From Streptomyces avicenniae (lineage in GTDB: Bacteria > Actinomycetota > Actinomycetes > Streptomycetales > Streptomycetaceae): a stretch of 64,000 bases of DNA. A program made the position numbers and the translations under genes. Below the pieces are notes generated by a model. That model did no database searches. It was given only the letters and a program-made list of their open reading frames with translations, and had not been told where the DNA came from. The stretch is from assembly GCF_000719135.1 (NCBI RefSeq), contig NZ_JOEK01000002.1, positions 248,001 to 312,000 of the forward strand, given 5' to 3'. This document shows positions 51,766-60,346 of this stretch, piece by piece. Each line of letters starts with the position of its first letter. Within the stretch, counting starts at the first letter, position 1.

Positions 51766-54700
51766 TCAGTCCAGCTCGGCCAGTTGCTCACGCATGCCTG
51801 CCTCGAAGACACTCGCCTCCCGGCGCAGCCGCTCCGCATCAGCGGTGAACCCCAAGTGCCCCTTGAGGCAGGCGAGCAGCGACAGAGACACCGCCACTTC
51901 GTCGGGTGACGCGAGCCGCCGGGCGATCTCCAGCGCCTCCTCGGCATGGCCGACAGCCTGCTCGTGACGTCCCGTGAGGTACTCGACATGCCCCAGCTCG
52001 CGCAACGCCTGCATCTCTTCGTTGGGGGCGTGGATGCGGCGGGCCAGCGCGAGCGCCGTGGCGTGGTGCGGCAGGGCCTCATCGACCTGCCCGGCGACGC
52101 GAAGGGAGATCCCGAGCCCGTTCAGCACGACACTTTCGAGAAGAAGTTCCCCTCCGCTGCGTATGACGGGCAGTGCCTCCCGGTAGAGAATCAAGGACTG
52201 ATCGGTGTCACCGAGCATGGTGCGGAGCTTCGCCTCGGTGCTGTGCAGGAGGGCGAGTTCCGCGCGGCCGGCGCCGGGCCTGGCCAGAGCGAGTGCCTGC
52301 TGACAGACCACCAGCGCCTCCGACCGACGCCCGGCTCTCGCCATCAGCTCGGAGAGGTTGTTCAGGGTCCTGTAGAGGCCACGCTTGTCGCCCATGCCGC
52401 TGAAGATCACGACGGCATGACGGAAGTGTTGCCGAGCTTCCTGCCACTTGCCCAGGTGCAGCAGGCACACCCCCAGAAGGTTCAGGCTCCTGGCGACCTG
52501 TCGATCATCGGCGTACTGCTGCCGTAGCCGAAGCACGTGGCGCTGCAACAGCACCGCCTCCCGGTAGTGCCCCGTGTGCCAGTGAAGTGTGCCGGTGTGG
52601 TGCAGCACCTGCATCTCAGCATCGATGTCCCCGATCGCTCGCGCGATCTCCACCGCCTCAGCGGCCAGCCGCAATGCCTCCTCGTAGTCGCCGACATGGG
52701 TGTGGACGGCGCTGAGGTCGAGGAGCGCGCGGGTCCGGGGGCCGTCCTCGCCGGTCCGTTCCCAGTGCTCGACCGCCTGCTTGAGGTGAGGGAGCGCCGT
52801 CAGCAGATAGCCCTCGTTCTCCAGGAAGCCCGCCAGTACATGCGTCAGCAGGGCGTGCGAGCGCGCCGGACCGAAGGCACGCAGGTGCTCAAGCAGCGCA
52901 AGGAGGTTGCGCCCCTCGACGGTGAACCAGTCCCGGTGGCCCACCGCTTCGAGCCAGCGGGCGGCGTCCGGCCGCGCACCCGCCGACTCGTGCTCCGTGA
53001 GGCCGACCCGCAGGCGGTGAGGGTAGGCGAGCCGGTCCGCCAAGTCGGCGGCCTGGAGCACCGTTTCCGTGAGGCGGTGGATGGCGGCGACCGCCTCGCC
53101 ACGGGAGGCGAGGGTCCGTGCGTACTCACGCAACAGGTCGTGCACGCTGAACCGGTTGGTGGACTGCTCCCTGAACAGGTTGACCCGCAACAGCTCTTCG
53201 AGCAGGTGCTCCGCCCCGTCCACCGGCACCCCGGCCAGCGCCGCCGCGGCGTGCGGCCCGAAATCGGTCCCCGGGTAGAGGCCGACGATACGGAAGAACC
53301 GTTTCTGAGCAGTGGTCAGGACTCGGTAGGACATGGAGAAGGCATCGACGAGCCCACGCGTGCCGTCCCGGAACTCGTCGAGTCGGCCGGTGGGCGAGGA
53401 CGCCAGGCGGTCGGCGAGGTCGGTGGTGGTCCACGCCGGGCGGGTGAGCAGGCGGCAGGCGGCTATGTCGATGGCCAGCGGCAGGTAGGAGCACAGGCGG
53501 ACCACGCGCGCCACCTCCTCGCGGTCCGCCGCCTGGTGTTCCGGCAGTTGGCGCCGGAACAGCGCGACCGCCTCGTCCTCGGGCAGGACGTCGAGAGCGA
53601 GCGACCGTACGCCGCTGAGCCCCGCGAGGCGTCTGCGGCTGGTGATGATCACGAGCGAGGGGGACGCGCCGGGCAACAGAGGCTCCACCTGGTCGGCGTT
53701 GAGCGCGTCGTCCAGGATGACCAGCACCCGGCGGCGGCTCATCTCCTGGCGCCAGAGCGCGGCCAGCTGGTCGAGGTTCGACGGAACCGCCCCCTGGGGC
53801 ACACCGATCAGCCGGAGCAGCTCGCGCAGGGCGTTCTCCGGGGCGAGTGCGGGCTGGGCCGGATCGTGGCCGAGCAGTGCGAGGAAGATCCGTCCGTCGG
53901 GGAAACGGTCGCGCAGCTGATGGCCGACCTGGACCGCGAGCGTGGTCTTGCCGACGCCCCCCATGCCGTCGATGGCTTCCAACGCGACGGCGGATGATAG
54001 CACATCAGTGACATTCGCTACCAAGGTACCGAAGTACTGCAACTCCGCCGCCCGTCCGACCAGCGGCGTTCCCCGCGGAAGGTTGTCGGGCACCGGTTCG
54101 GGCGGCCCCGCTGCGGCCGAGACCCCGATGAGGGTGAGCAGTTCGGCGTCCGGCACGCCCTCGTCGATTCCGCGTCTGATGCTCTGGAGTCGCACGCTGA
54201 GGCCGGTGCCGTACCGACGGCGCAGGCGGTGCGCCGTCCGGTGGAGCAGGCGGAGAGCCTCGGCGTCCCGCCCCGCGCCGTGGAGCGCGAGCGCCAGATG
54301 GGCGACCAGCGATTCATCGTCCGGAGCATCGTCCGTCAACGCCTGGAGACGGGCGACGGTCTCGTGATGACGCCCGAGCCGCAGGGTGATGCTCGCCTCC
54401 AGGAGAGCCACCCGAATCTCCCGGTCGTGCACCCGCGCCCTGACCTCCTGGGCCCAGCCGCCGGGCAGACCGGCCAGGGTCTCGCCTCTCCGGAGGGTAC
54501 GCGCCTCCCTGAGGAGTGCCAGAGCCGCGTCGAAGCTGCCGTTGTCGGCGAGGGCACGCGCCTGGTCCGTCAGCGTCACATGGTGATGAGCGTCCACCCT
54601 GTCCGGATGGGCGTCCAGGCGGTAGCCGCCGTCGGCCCCGAGCAGGCGCTCCTTGCCTGTCGGACCGAGGGCCTTGCGCACGCGCGCGACATAGCTCTGA

Positions 54701-54891
54701 AGATTCTGCTCCGGTCGGCCCGGGGGATCGTCGCCCCATACGCGCCTGATCAGCGTGTCCCTGCCCACCGTCCGGCCGACGTCCCAGGCGAGCGCCGCAA
54801 GGACCAATTTCTGCTTCGGCGTGCCGAGATCACAGGGCTGTCCGTCCATATATGCCTGGACCGGGCCGAGGACCGCTATACGGAACTCCAC
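51766..54891 (-). CDS. Large SARP-family regulator with NB-ARC and TPR domains (AfsR-like)
   Basis: 1041 residues: N-terminal OmpR-type winged helix (VEFRIAVLGPVQAYMDG...QNLQSYVARVRKALG, 1-95), BTAD domain (about 100-245), NB-ARC ATPase with P-loop IDGMGGVGKTTLAVQVG (about 310) and VLVILDDAL, then many TPRs (about 640-1040). The AfsR/RedD/DnrI (SARP) family activates antibiotic or secondary-metabolism genes by binding direct repeats at 11-bp spacing. GTG 54891 with GGGGAGG at 6 nt is preferred over upstream starts. Likely target: the operon at 57545-59358, which carries three such repeats. Followed by a hairpin terminator. Confidence 0.9.
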   Translation of the reverse strand: MEFRIAVLGPVQAYMDGQPCDLGTPKQKLVLAALAWDVGRTVGRDTLIRRVWGDDPPGRPEQNLQSYVARVRKALGPTGKERLLGADGGYRLDAHPDRVDAHHHVTLTDQARALADNGSFDAALALLREARTLRRGETLAGLPGGWAQEVRARVHDREIRVALLEASITLRLGRHHETVARLQALTDDAPDDESLVAHLALALHGAGRDAEALRLLHRTAHRLRRRYGTGLSVRLQSIRRGIDEGVPDAELLTLIGVSAAAGPPEPVPDNLPRGTPLVGRAAELQYFGTLVANVTDVLSSAVALEAIDGMGGVGKTTLAVQVGHQLRDRFPDGRIFLALLGHDPAQPALAPENALRELLRLIGVPQGAVPSNLDQLAALWRQEMSRRRVLVILDDALNADQVEPLLPGASPSLVIITSRRRLAGLSGVRSLALDVLPEDEAVALFRRQLPEHQAADREEVARVVRLCSYLPLAIDIAACRLLTRPAWTTTDLADRLASSPTGRLDEFRDGTRGLVDAFSMSYRVLTTAQKRFFRIVGLYPGTDFGPHAAAALAGVPVDGAEHLLEELLRVNLFREQSTNRFSVHDLLREYARTLASRGEAVAAIHRLTETVLQAADLADRLAYPHRLRVGLTEHESAGARPDAARWLEAVGHRDWFTVEGRNLLALLEHLRAFGPARSHALLTHVLAGFLENEGYLLTALPHLKQAVEHWERTGEDGPRTRALLDLSAVHTHVGDYEEALRLAAEAVEIARAIGDIDAEMQVLHHTGTLHWHTGHYREAVLLQRHVLRLRQQYADDRQVARSLNLLGVCLLHLGKWQEARQHFRHAVVIFSGMGDKRGLYRTLNNLSELMARAGRRSEALVVCQQALALARPGAGRAELALLHSTEAKLRTMLGDTDQSLILYREALPVIRSGGELLLESVVLNGLGISLRVAGQVDEALPHHATALALARRIHAPNEEMQALRELGHVEYLTGRHEQAVGHAEEALEIARRLASPDEVAVSLSLLACLKGHLGFTADAERLRREASVFEAGMREQLAELD

Positions 54892-54930
54892 CAGCGCCCT
54901 CCCCGCCGGTATGGCACCCTTTCCGTGTTC

Positions 54931-54952
54931 CGATGATCGCACGATAATCGGG
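54931..54952. repeat. Two 11-bp near-repeats upstream of the SARP gene
   Basis: CGATGATCGCA (54931-54941) and CGATAATCGGG (54942-54952), 8 of 11 positions alike, phased at one helical turn, in the 230-bp gap between the SARP and STAND starts. Possibly an autoregulatory SARP site; they differ from the repeats before the 59358 operon. Confidence 0.35.
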
Positions 54953-55121
54953 CGTGAGCCACACCACCCCATCAGCAGGTTTCGCCATTTCCCGTATTCC
55001 CTCGGGGCGAGATCAGATCCCGTCGTCACTGGGTAGTTGATCCGTGTCGGGAACGACGCGGTGCGTCCGTGCGATGGTCCTCGCCGACGCTCCGCTGCCG
55101 TGGTGACACGAGGGGGAGGCT

Positions 55122-57515
55122 ATGGACAGACGCGAAATTGCTCGCATAGTGCACGAGGTACTGACCGGCACGAAAGGCGTGCCCCACCAAGCCGGTCTGA
55201 CGCAGCTGAACCGCGCGGTGCAGGATGCGACGGCGACGGACCGAGCACTGGCCGAGGCATGGGACAGCGCGCTCACGGCGCCTTCGACGGCCGCCGTCTC
55301 CCAAGCCGCGGCGGCGCTGGAGCGCGCAGCCGCCTCGGACAGCCGGCTCCTGACGGCATTGACAGCGCTGTCCGCCCTCTCGGCGCTCCCGGCCGGTCCC
55401 CCGCCCGCGCACTCCAACCACCTCGGCGGAGCCGCACTCGTCGCCGGACACCAGGTGCAGGCCAGGGACATCGGCGGGGGCATCCACATCCATCACACAC
55501 CGGCCTCGACCGCTCTGCCGGTACCACGCCAGATTCCGGCCGTCTCCCAGCATTTGGTCGGACGGGAGACGGAAATCGCGGAGCTGGACGCGAGCCGTGG
55601 GGAGAGCTCTCCCTCGCCCCGCTTGATCGTGGTGAGCGGACCGGCGGGAGTGGGGAAGTCCGCGCTCGTCTCCCACTGGGTGGGCGCCCTGGAACACGAA
55701 TATCCGGGTGGTTCGTTCTACGCCGATCTCGGCGGATACTCCGTCTCTCAGGCGTTGAGGTCGGAAGACGTGCTGGACCGTTTTCTCCGCGCACTCGGCG
55801 TGACCGACATTCCCGTCCGGTTATCGGAGAAATCCGCGCTCTGGCGTTCGTTCACCGCACGGTCGGGAGTGGCGGTCGTGCTGGACAACGCGCTCACGGC
55901 GGCGCAGGTCCGTCCCCTGCTGCCCGGGAGCGCCGACCGGAGCCTGACCGTGGTGACCAGTCGCAACCAGCTCACCGGGCTCGTCGCGGAAGGAGCCTCC
56001 CTGCACCGACTGCGGGCGCTCGCCCCCGAGGCGGCGGTGCGGCTGCTCGGCCTGGGAGGCGGCGGCGACCGGATCGGCCGGGAACGCGACGCGGCGCGCG
56101 ACGTCGTGACCCTGTGCGCGTGTCTTCCGCTGGCGGTGTGCCTTGCCGCCGCGCGGCTGGCCGCGCGCCCGCGTCAACTGCTCGCCACGATGGCGGTCTC
56201 CCTCGCCCGGGGCATCGGTCCGCTGGAGGAACTGCGCCTGGAGGGCCAAGCGGCGATCAAGGTCGCCCTGGACGAGTCCTACGATCTGCTGGAACCCGAG
56301 GCGGCACATGCGTATGCCCGCCTCGGCATGCTCCCGACGAACGTGTTCTCCGTCGATCTGGTCGCCGCTGCCTGCGCGCTCAGCCCCTGGGAGGCGGACC
56401 GCGTGGTGGAGTCACTGGTGGAGACGAACATGCTGGAAGACCTGGGTCCCGACTCGTACAGGTTCCACGATCTCGTCCATGCCCACGCACGCCGCCGCGG
56501 CGACGCCGTGGGGCCGTCGGAACGCACGGCCGTCCTGCGGAGGTTCGTGGACTGGCTGCTCCTCGGGGCGACCGCTGCCGAGGAGTTGCTCACGCCGAGC
56601 CATCGGACGCTCCCGAGGGAGTCCCCCGGCGCGCCAGGATCGTTCGCCGGGCACCGTGACGCCGCGAGCGCGCTCTCCTGGCTGGCCGCGCACCAGGTCA
56701 TGCTGGGCGAGGCCATCAGGTACTGCGCGGCGTCCGGGTGGGACGCCGCCTGCTGGCAGTTGACGGATGCGGCATGGCCGCTCTTCCTCAGGCTGCGGCC
56801 CGCCGAGCTCTGGGTCGAGACGCACCGTCTGGGTCGCGATGCCGCGAGAAGGACCGGGGACCGTGCCGCCCTGCGGCGCATGCTCACATCGGGGGGCAAC
56901 GGGCTGCGGAACTCGGGGCAGCCGGACGAGGCGGCCGAGTGGTACCGGGAGGCGCTCCACCTGGCCCGGGAGGACGACGACCGCCGTGACGAGGCGCAGG
57001 CGACACACGGGCTGGGCGTCGCCCTCTTCGAGGCCGGTCGTCCGGCGGAGGCCGAGGCGTGTCTTCTCGACGCGCTGCGGATGCGGGAGGGCATCGGTTA
57101 CGTGCGCGGGGCGGCGCTCTCCCGTGTCGTCCTGGGCCAGGTCTCCGAGTCACTGGGACGCACGCGGGAGGCAGTCGCGTACCTGACGGACGCACGTGAC
57201 GGCCTCGTCGCGGTCGGGGACGCGTACGACGCCGCCCGGGCGCTGGCTCTCCTCGGGCAGACGCTCGCCTCCGCCACCGCGCCCGAGGACACCGTCCGGG
57301 AGGGAACCCGTCATCTCCGCATCGCCCTCGACGAGTTCCGCGCCACCGGCTCCTTGGTCTGGCAGGCGCGCTGCATGGAGATGCTGGGGCAGGCCGCCGA
57401 AGCGGCAGGGGCGCCGGAGGAGGCCATCGACTGGTACCGACAGGCGCTGGCGGCGCTCGGCCCGCTGAGCCCCCGCGACAGGGAGCGCGTCGAGGGCCGC
57501 CTCCGGGCCGAATGA
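55122..57515 (+). CDS. STAND ATPase (NB-ARC/TPR) with RHIM/BASS-like motif
   Basis: 797 residues. N-terminal helical region (about 1-90), then NHLGGAALVAGHQVQARDIGGGIHIH (about 99-124; the core VQARDIGGG resembles the G-x-V-Q-x-G pattern of bacterial amyloid signalling motifs of BASS/RHIM type), NB-ARC ATPase with P-loop VVSGPAGVGKSAL (173-183) and VVLDNAL, a winged-helix segment, and C-terminal TPRs (about 590-790). Such signal-transducing ATPases are sensors in defence, cell death or regulation. ATG 55122 has GGGGGAGG upstream. Divergent from the SARP gene, convergent with the operon at 57545-59358. Confidence 0.85.
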   Translation: MDRREIARIVHEVLTGTKGVPHQAGLTQLNRAVQDATATDRALAEAWDSALTAPSTAAVSQAAAALERAAASDSRLLTALTALSALSALPAGPPPAHSNHLGGAALVAGHQVQARDIGGGIHIHHTPASTALPVPRQIPAVSQHLVGRETEIAELDASRGESSPSPRLIVVSGPAGVGKSALVSHWVGALEHEYPGGSFYADLGGYSVSQALRSEDVLDRFLRALGVTDIPVRLSEKSALWRSFTARSGVAVVLDNALTAAQVRPLLPGSADRSLTVVTSRNQLTGLVAEGASLHRLRALAPEAAVRLLGLGGGGDRIGRERDAARDVVTLCACLPLAVCLAAARLAARPRQLLATMAVSLARGIGPLEELRLEGQAAIKVALDESYDLLEPEAAHAYARLGMLPTNVFSVDLVAAACALSPWEADRVVESLVETNMLEDLGPDSYRFHDLVHAHARRRGDAVGPSERTAVLRRFVDWLLLGATAAEELLTPSHRTLPRESPGAPGSFAGHRDAASALSWLAAHQVMLGEAIRYCAASGWDAACWQLTDAAWPLFLRLRPAELWVETHRLGRDAARRTGDRAALRRMLTSGGNGLRNSGQPDEAAEWYREALHLAREDDDRRDEAQATHGLGVALFEAGRPAEAEACLLDALRMREGIGYVRGAALSRVVLGQVSESLGRTREAVAYLTDARDGLVAVGDAYDAARALALLGQTLASATAPEDTVREGTRHLRIALDEFRATGSLVWQARCMEMLGQAAEAAGAPEEAIDWYRQALAALGPLSPRDRERVEGRLRAE

Positions 57516-57544
57516 TCCCGGAAAACGGCCCCCGGCGCTCCCGT

Positions 57545-58120
57545 TCAGCGAGCCGTCACGACATAAGTGCCGTGCGGTCCGCGCACGAACAGGGTCATGC
57601 GCAAGAGGTCCTCAAGTCCCCTCCCGGCGGACAGCCATGCGTGGAGGAAGGAACCGAGCATCGGCCAGAGTGCGGACGGCGTGCCCGCCGCGCCGGTGAC
57701 CACGGTTGCCTCCACACAGCGGACGTCGCCCGTACCCAGCAGGCAGGCACCACGCCCGAGCATCGGAACGACCGTCACGAGGCAGCCGGGGTGGGCCGAC
57801 CGGAGAGCCGCCGTCCGACGCCGCGCGCACTCCCGGGTGGGCGCGGCGGTCGCGACGAGCACATCGGCGAGTCCTGACCATCTCCCGGACACGGGGCAGT
57901 CCACGTCCACCCGAAGGTGGTGGTCGGCGCTTCCCGCCGCGATGCGCGGCGGCAGCGCGTCGGTGTCCTCGATGACCGCGCCCCACGTACGGACCGGTGA
58001 CGCGGCGACGACGAGCGTGGTCGGCGCCTCACCGACGCGCGCGGTCCCGTACGCCCGTTCGGCGAGACGGGCTTCCCGGCGCGTCGTGCCGATCCGGACG
58101 CCGACGAATCGCGCGCTCAC
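57545..58120 (-). CDS. Hypothetical protein, operon partner of a glycerophosphotransferase-like protein
   Basis: Not recognised. 191 residues, soluble, mixed alpha/beta, no signal peptide, no obvious catalytic motif. Contains DHHLRVDVDCPV and VTVVPMLGRGACLLGTGD. Several Cys (CPVSG, CARRR, CLVTV, CLLG, CVEA). GTG 58120 overlaps the stop of the glycosyltransferase-like gene by four bases (GTGA), with GGAGG upstream, so both are coupled. Convergent with the STAND gene, 29 bp between stops. Confidence 0.6.
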   Translation of the reverse strand: MSARFVGVRIGTTRREARLAERAYGTARVGEAPTTLVVAASPVRTWGAVIEDTDALPPRIAAGSADHHLRVDVDCPVSGRWSGLADVLVATAAPTRECARRRTAALRSAHPGCLVTVVPMLGRGACLLGTGDVRCVEATVVTGAAGTPSALWPMLGSFLHAWLSAGRGLEDLLRMTLFVRGPHGTYVVTAR

Positions 58121-59358
58121 GCCACCCACCTCCCCGCGCCCGGCCGCTTCCAGCTCGACAGGGGCGGCGGCAGTGGAGCGCGGGGGGTCCGGGGCACGTA
58201 GGCGGGCTCGCCCAGCCCCAGCGCCCTGTAGAGGAGCCCGCGCATCCGCTGTTGGAACTCGCCGGGCGCCGACGAGATGAGCGCCGCGACCGAGTCGTAG
58301 GCCCCGCTCCGGTACCGCTCGGCGGCGTAGCGCAGTTGCTCGCCCAGCGGGCGTGCCGAGGAGAGGGCCGGGGCGAGTGCGGCCAGCGCCGCCGCAGGTG
58401 AGTCCGGGGCGACTTCGGAGCGGGGCACTCCCGACATCAGGATCGGGACGTCGGCGAGGGTCCCGTACGCGGTGACGGAACCGTGGTCGCCGATCAGGAA
58501 GTCGCTCGCCACCAGCAGGGACTGCCAGTTCGCTTCCGGGGGAACGAGCAGCGCGCCGTGGCGCATGCCCCCGGCGAGCCAGCTGTGCACCTGCCAGGGG
58601 CCGTGGCCCGACCAGACGTTGGGATGCACCAGGACTGCGACGCGGAACCTCCGGCCGGGCAACTCGCCCAGGAGGCGCGGCAGGAACGTGTCGAGCCGCC
58701 CGAACGCGGCGGACCGGCCCCAGGTGGACGCGACGACGACGAGTTGCTGGTCGTCACCGAGGCCGAGGGCGCGGCGGTAGGCATGGCGCCTGTCCCTGCT
58801 GGCGAGGACGCGGTCGTGGCTCGGGTCGCCGACGACCGTGGCCACGGGCAGGGCCTCGGGGCACGAACGGGACAGCATGTCCAGCTCCCGTGCGTGGGCC
58901 AGGGCGATCGCGGTCGGCATGACCCGGCCGTCGTGCAGGAGGTGACGTCGGCTCAGCATGCCGGGCCCGCGTGTGGTCTCCTCCGTGCCGTCGCGGAGGA
59001 GCTTGATGTGCCCCGCCCCGTGGGACAGCCGGATCACCGGCGCCCGGACGGCGTGCATTCCCTGCGACCCGGCGGCGAGGGCGAGGTCGAACGGTGTGTT
59101 CACGGCGTACCGCCAGGGCACCGTGGCGATCCCCTGGTCGTGGAGGTAACGCCGGGCGCCCTGGCCGAAGGCGTGCGGCGCCACGGTGAAGACCACCTGG
59201 ACCCGCAGATCGGACTCCAGCGACTGGACGACTTCCTGGAGCCGCTGCGCGTAGGTGATGGTGTGGACGACGACGAGCATTCTCTTGCAGTCGGGGACAG
59301 TGGCCCACTGTCCCTGCTGGATCAGCGCAGGCGTCGTACGTCTGCTGTCGGCGGACAT
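58117..59358 (-). CDS. CDP-glycerol glycerophosphotransferase-like protein (GT-B fold)
   Basis: 413 residues. GT-B-like two-Rossmann fold: N-terminal MLVVVHTITYAQRLQEVVQSLESD, mid VIRLSHGAGHIKLL, C-terminal nucleotide-binding part VVVASTWGRSAAFG, VHPNVWSGHG, LLVPPEANWQSLLVASDFLIGDHGSVTAYG with the conserved His-Gly-Ser. Family resemblance is to glycerophospho- and glycosyltransferases; real activity unknown. ATG 59358 is chosen because GGGGG lies 5 nt upstream. Its promoter carries three 11-bp direct repeats (59422-59454) of the type bound by SARPs. Coupled to the 191-residue gene downstream. Confidence 0.7.
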   Translation of the reverse strand: MSADSRRTTPALIQQGQWATVPDCKRMLVVVHTITYAQRLQEVVQSLESDLRVQVVFTVAPHAFGQGARRYLHDQGIATVPWRYAVNTPFDLALAAGSQGMHAVRAPVIRLSHGAGHIKLLRDGTEETTRGPGMLSRRHLLHDGRVMPTAIALAHARELDMLSRSCPEALPVATVVGDPSHDRVLASRDRRHAYRRALGLGDDQQLVVVASTWGRSAAFGRLDTFLPRLLGELPGRRFRVAVLVHPNVWSGHGPWQVHSWLAGGMRHGALLVPPEANWQSLLVASDFLIGDHGSVTAYGTLADVPILMSGVPRSEVAPDSPAAALAALAPALSSARPLGEQLRYAAERYRSGAYDSVAALISSAPGEFQQRMRGLLYRALGLGEPAYVPRTPRAPLPPPLSSWKRPGAGRWVA

Positions 59359-59421
59359 GGTTTCCCCCAGTGGGTGATCAACAGTTCGGTCCACCGGGCC
59401 AGTGCCCCACCCGCCCGACGG

Positions 59422-59454
59422 ATCGCTTGCCGAAGGGTTGCAGAAGCCTTGCAG
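59422..59454 (-). promoter_or_regulatory. Three 11-bp direct repeats (SARP-type operator) upstream of the GT-like operon
   Basis: Read on the minus strand: CTGCAAGGCTT, CTGCAACCCTT, CGGCAAGCGAT at 59454-59444, 59443-59433, 59432-59422. Heptamers CTGCAAG / CTGCAAC / CGGCAAG with 4-nt spacers give exact 11-bp phasing, the hallmark of SARP binding sites that overlap the -35 region. 64-96 bp upstream of ATG 59358. Confidence 0.7.
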
Positions 59455-59499
59455 CCCAGGTGAGCGGCGTATCGCTCCTGGCGTCCGAGGGGAGTCGCG

Positions 59500-60309
59500 T
59501 CAGTGCCGCGGGGGTGGTGGGCCGTGTTGGCAGTGGGGGCACCAGTACGTCGGGCGGGGGTGGCCCGGGGTCTCGCGGGTCACGCGGATCGGCGTCCCGC
59601 AGCGCATGCACGGCCGCCCCCGCTGCGCGTACACGTGGAGACGGCGGCCGGTGCGCGCCAGCAGCCCGGGGGAGGTCGTCGTCCGGTCGGGGCGGTCGCG
59701 GTTCGCGGTGAGGAGGTCGTGGGCGAGCGTCACCAGCGCGCCGGGGTCGGCCAGCTCGCCGACGGGCAGCCAGGGCGTCGCCCCGGTCAGGAAGCACAGC
59801 TCGGCCATGAACACGTTGCCGACGCCCGCCATCACGCGCTGGTCGAGCAGCGCCTCGCCGAGCGGGCGGGCCGGGTCGGCGAGGAGCCGCCGCCGCGCCT
59901 CGGGCGCGTCCCAGTCGGGGCCGAGCAGGTCGGGCCCGAGGTGGCCGACGACGCGGGGCTCGTCGGCGGTCCGCAGCAGGTCGAGGACGGGCAGCCGGTA
60001 GCCGACGGCGGTCGCCTCCGCCGTGCCGAGGATCGCGCGGATCTGGTGCGCGGGGCCGCCCGACCAGCGGCGGCCGGGCCCGTACACCTGCCACGCGCCG
60101 TCCATCCGTAGGTGCGAGTGCAGCGTCAGGCCGCCGTCGATGCGGGTGAGCAGGTGCTTGCCGCGCGGGGTCACGCCGAGGACGGTCCTGCCGGTCAGGT
60201 CGGCGGTGGCCAGGCGCGGGACGCGCAGGTCGGAGCGCGTCAGACGGCGCCCGGCGAGCGCGGCGTCCAGCCGGTCGGCGACCTGCCGGACGGTGTCTCC
60301 TTCAGGCAT
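59500..60309 (-). CDS. Fpg/Nei family DNA glycosylase
   Basis: 269 residues. Starts MPEGDTVRQVADRLDAAL: after removal of Met the N-terminal Pro is the catalytic nucleophile, so ATG 60309 is required although an in-frame ATG lies 9 bp upstream. Seen: helix-two-turn-helix GEALLDQRVMAGVGNVFMAELCFLTGATP, and C-terminal zinc finger CMRCGTPIRV...TYWCPHCQ with four Cys. MPEGDT (not MPELPE) marks an Nei-type (endonuclease VIII) protein. Removes oxidised pyrimidines in base-excision repair. Divergent from the FGGY kinase. Confidence 0.93.
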   Translation of the reverse strand: MPEGDTVRQVADRLDAALAGRRLTRSDLRVPRLATADLTGRTVLGVTPRGKHLLTRIDGGLTLHSHLRMDGAWQVYGPGRRWSGGPAHQIRAILGTAEATAVGYRLPVLDLLRTADEPRVVGHLGPDLLGPDWDAPEARRRLLADPARPLGEALLDQRVMAGVGNVFMAELCFLTGATPWLPVGELADPGALVTLAHDLLTANRDRPDRTTTSPGLLARTGRRLHVYAQRGRPCMRCGTPIRVTRETPGHPRPTYWCPHCQHGPPPPRH

Positions 60310-60346
60310 GTTCTCCATGATGCGCCAGCCGCCTACGGTGGGGCGC

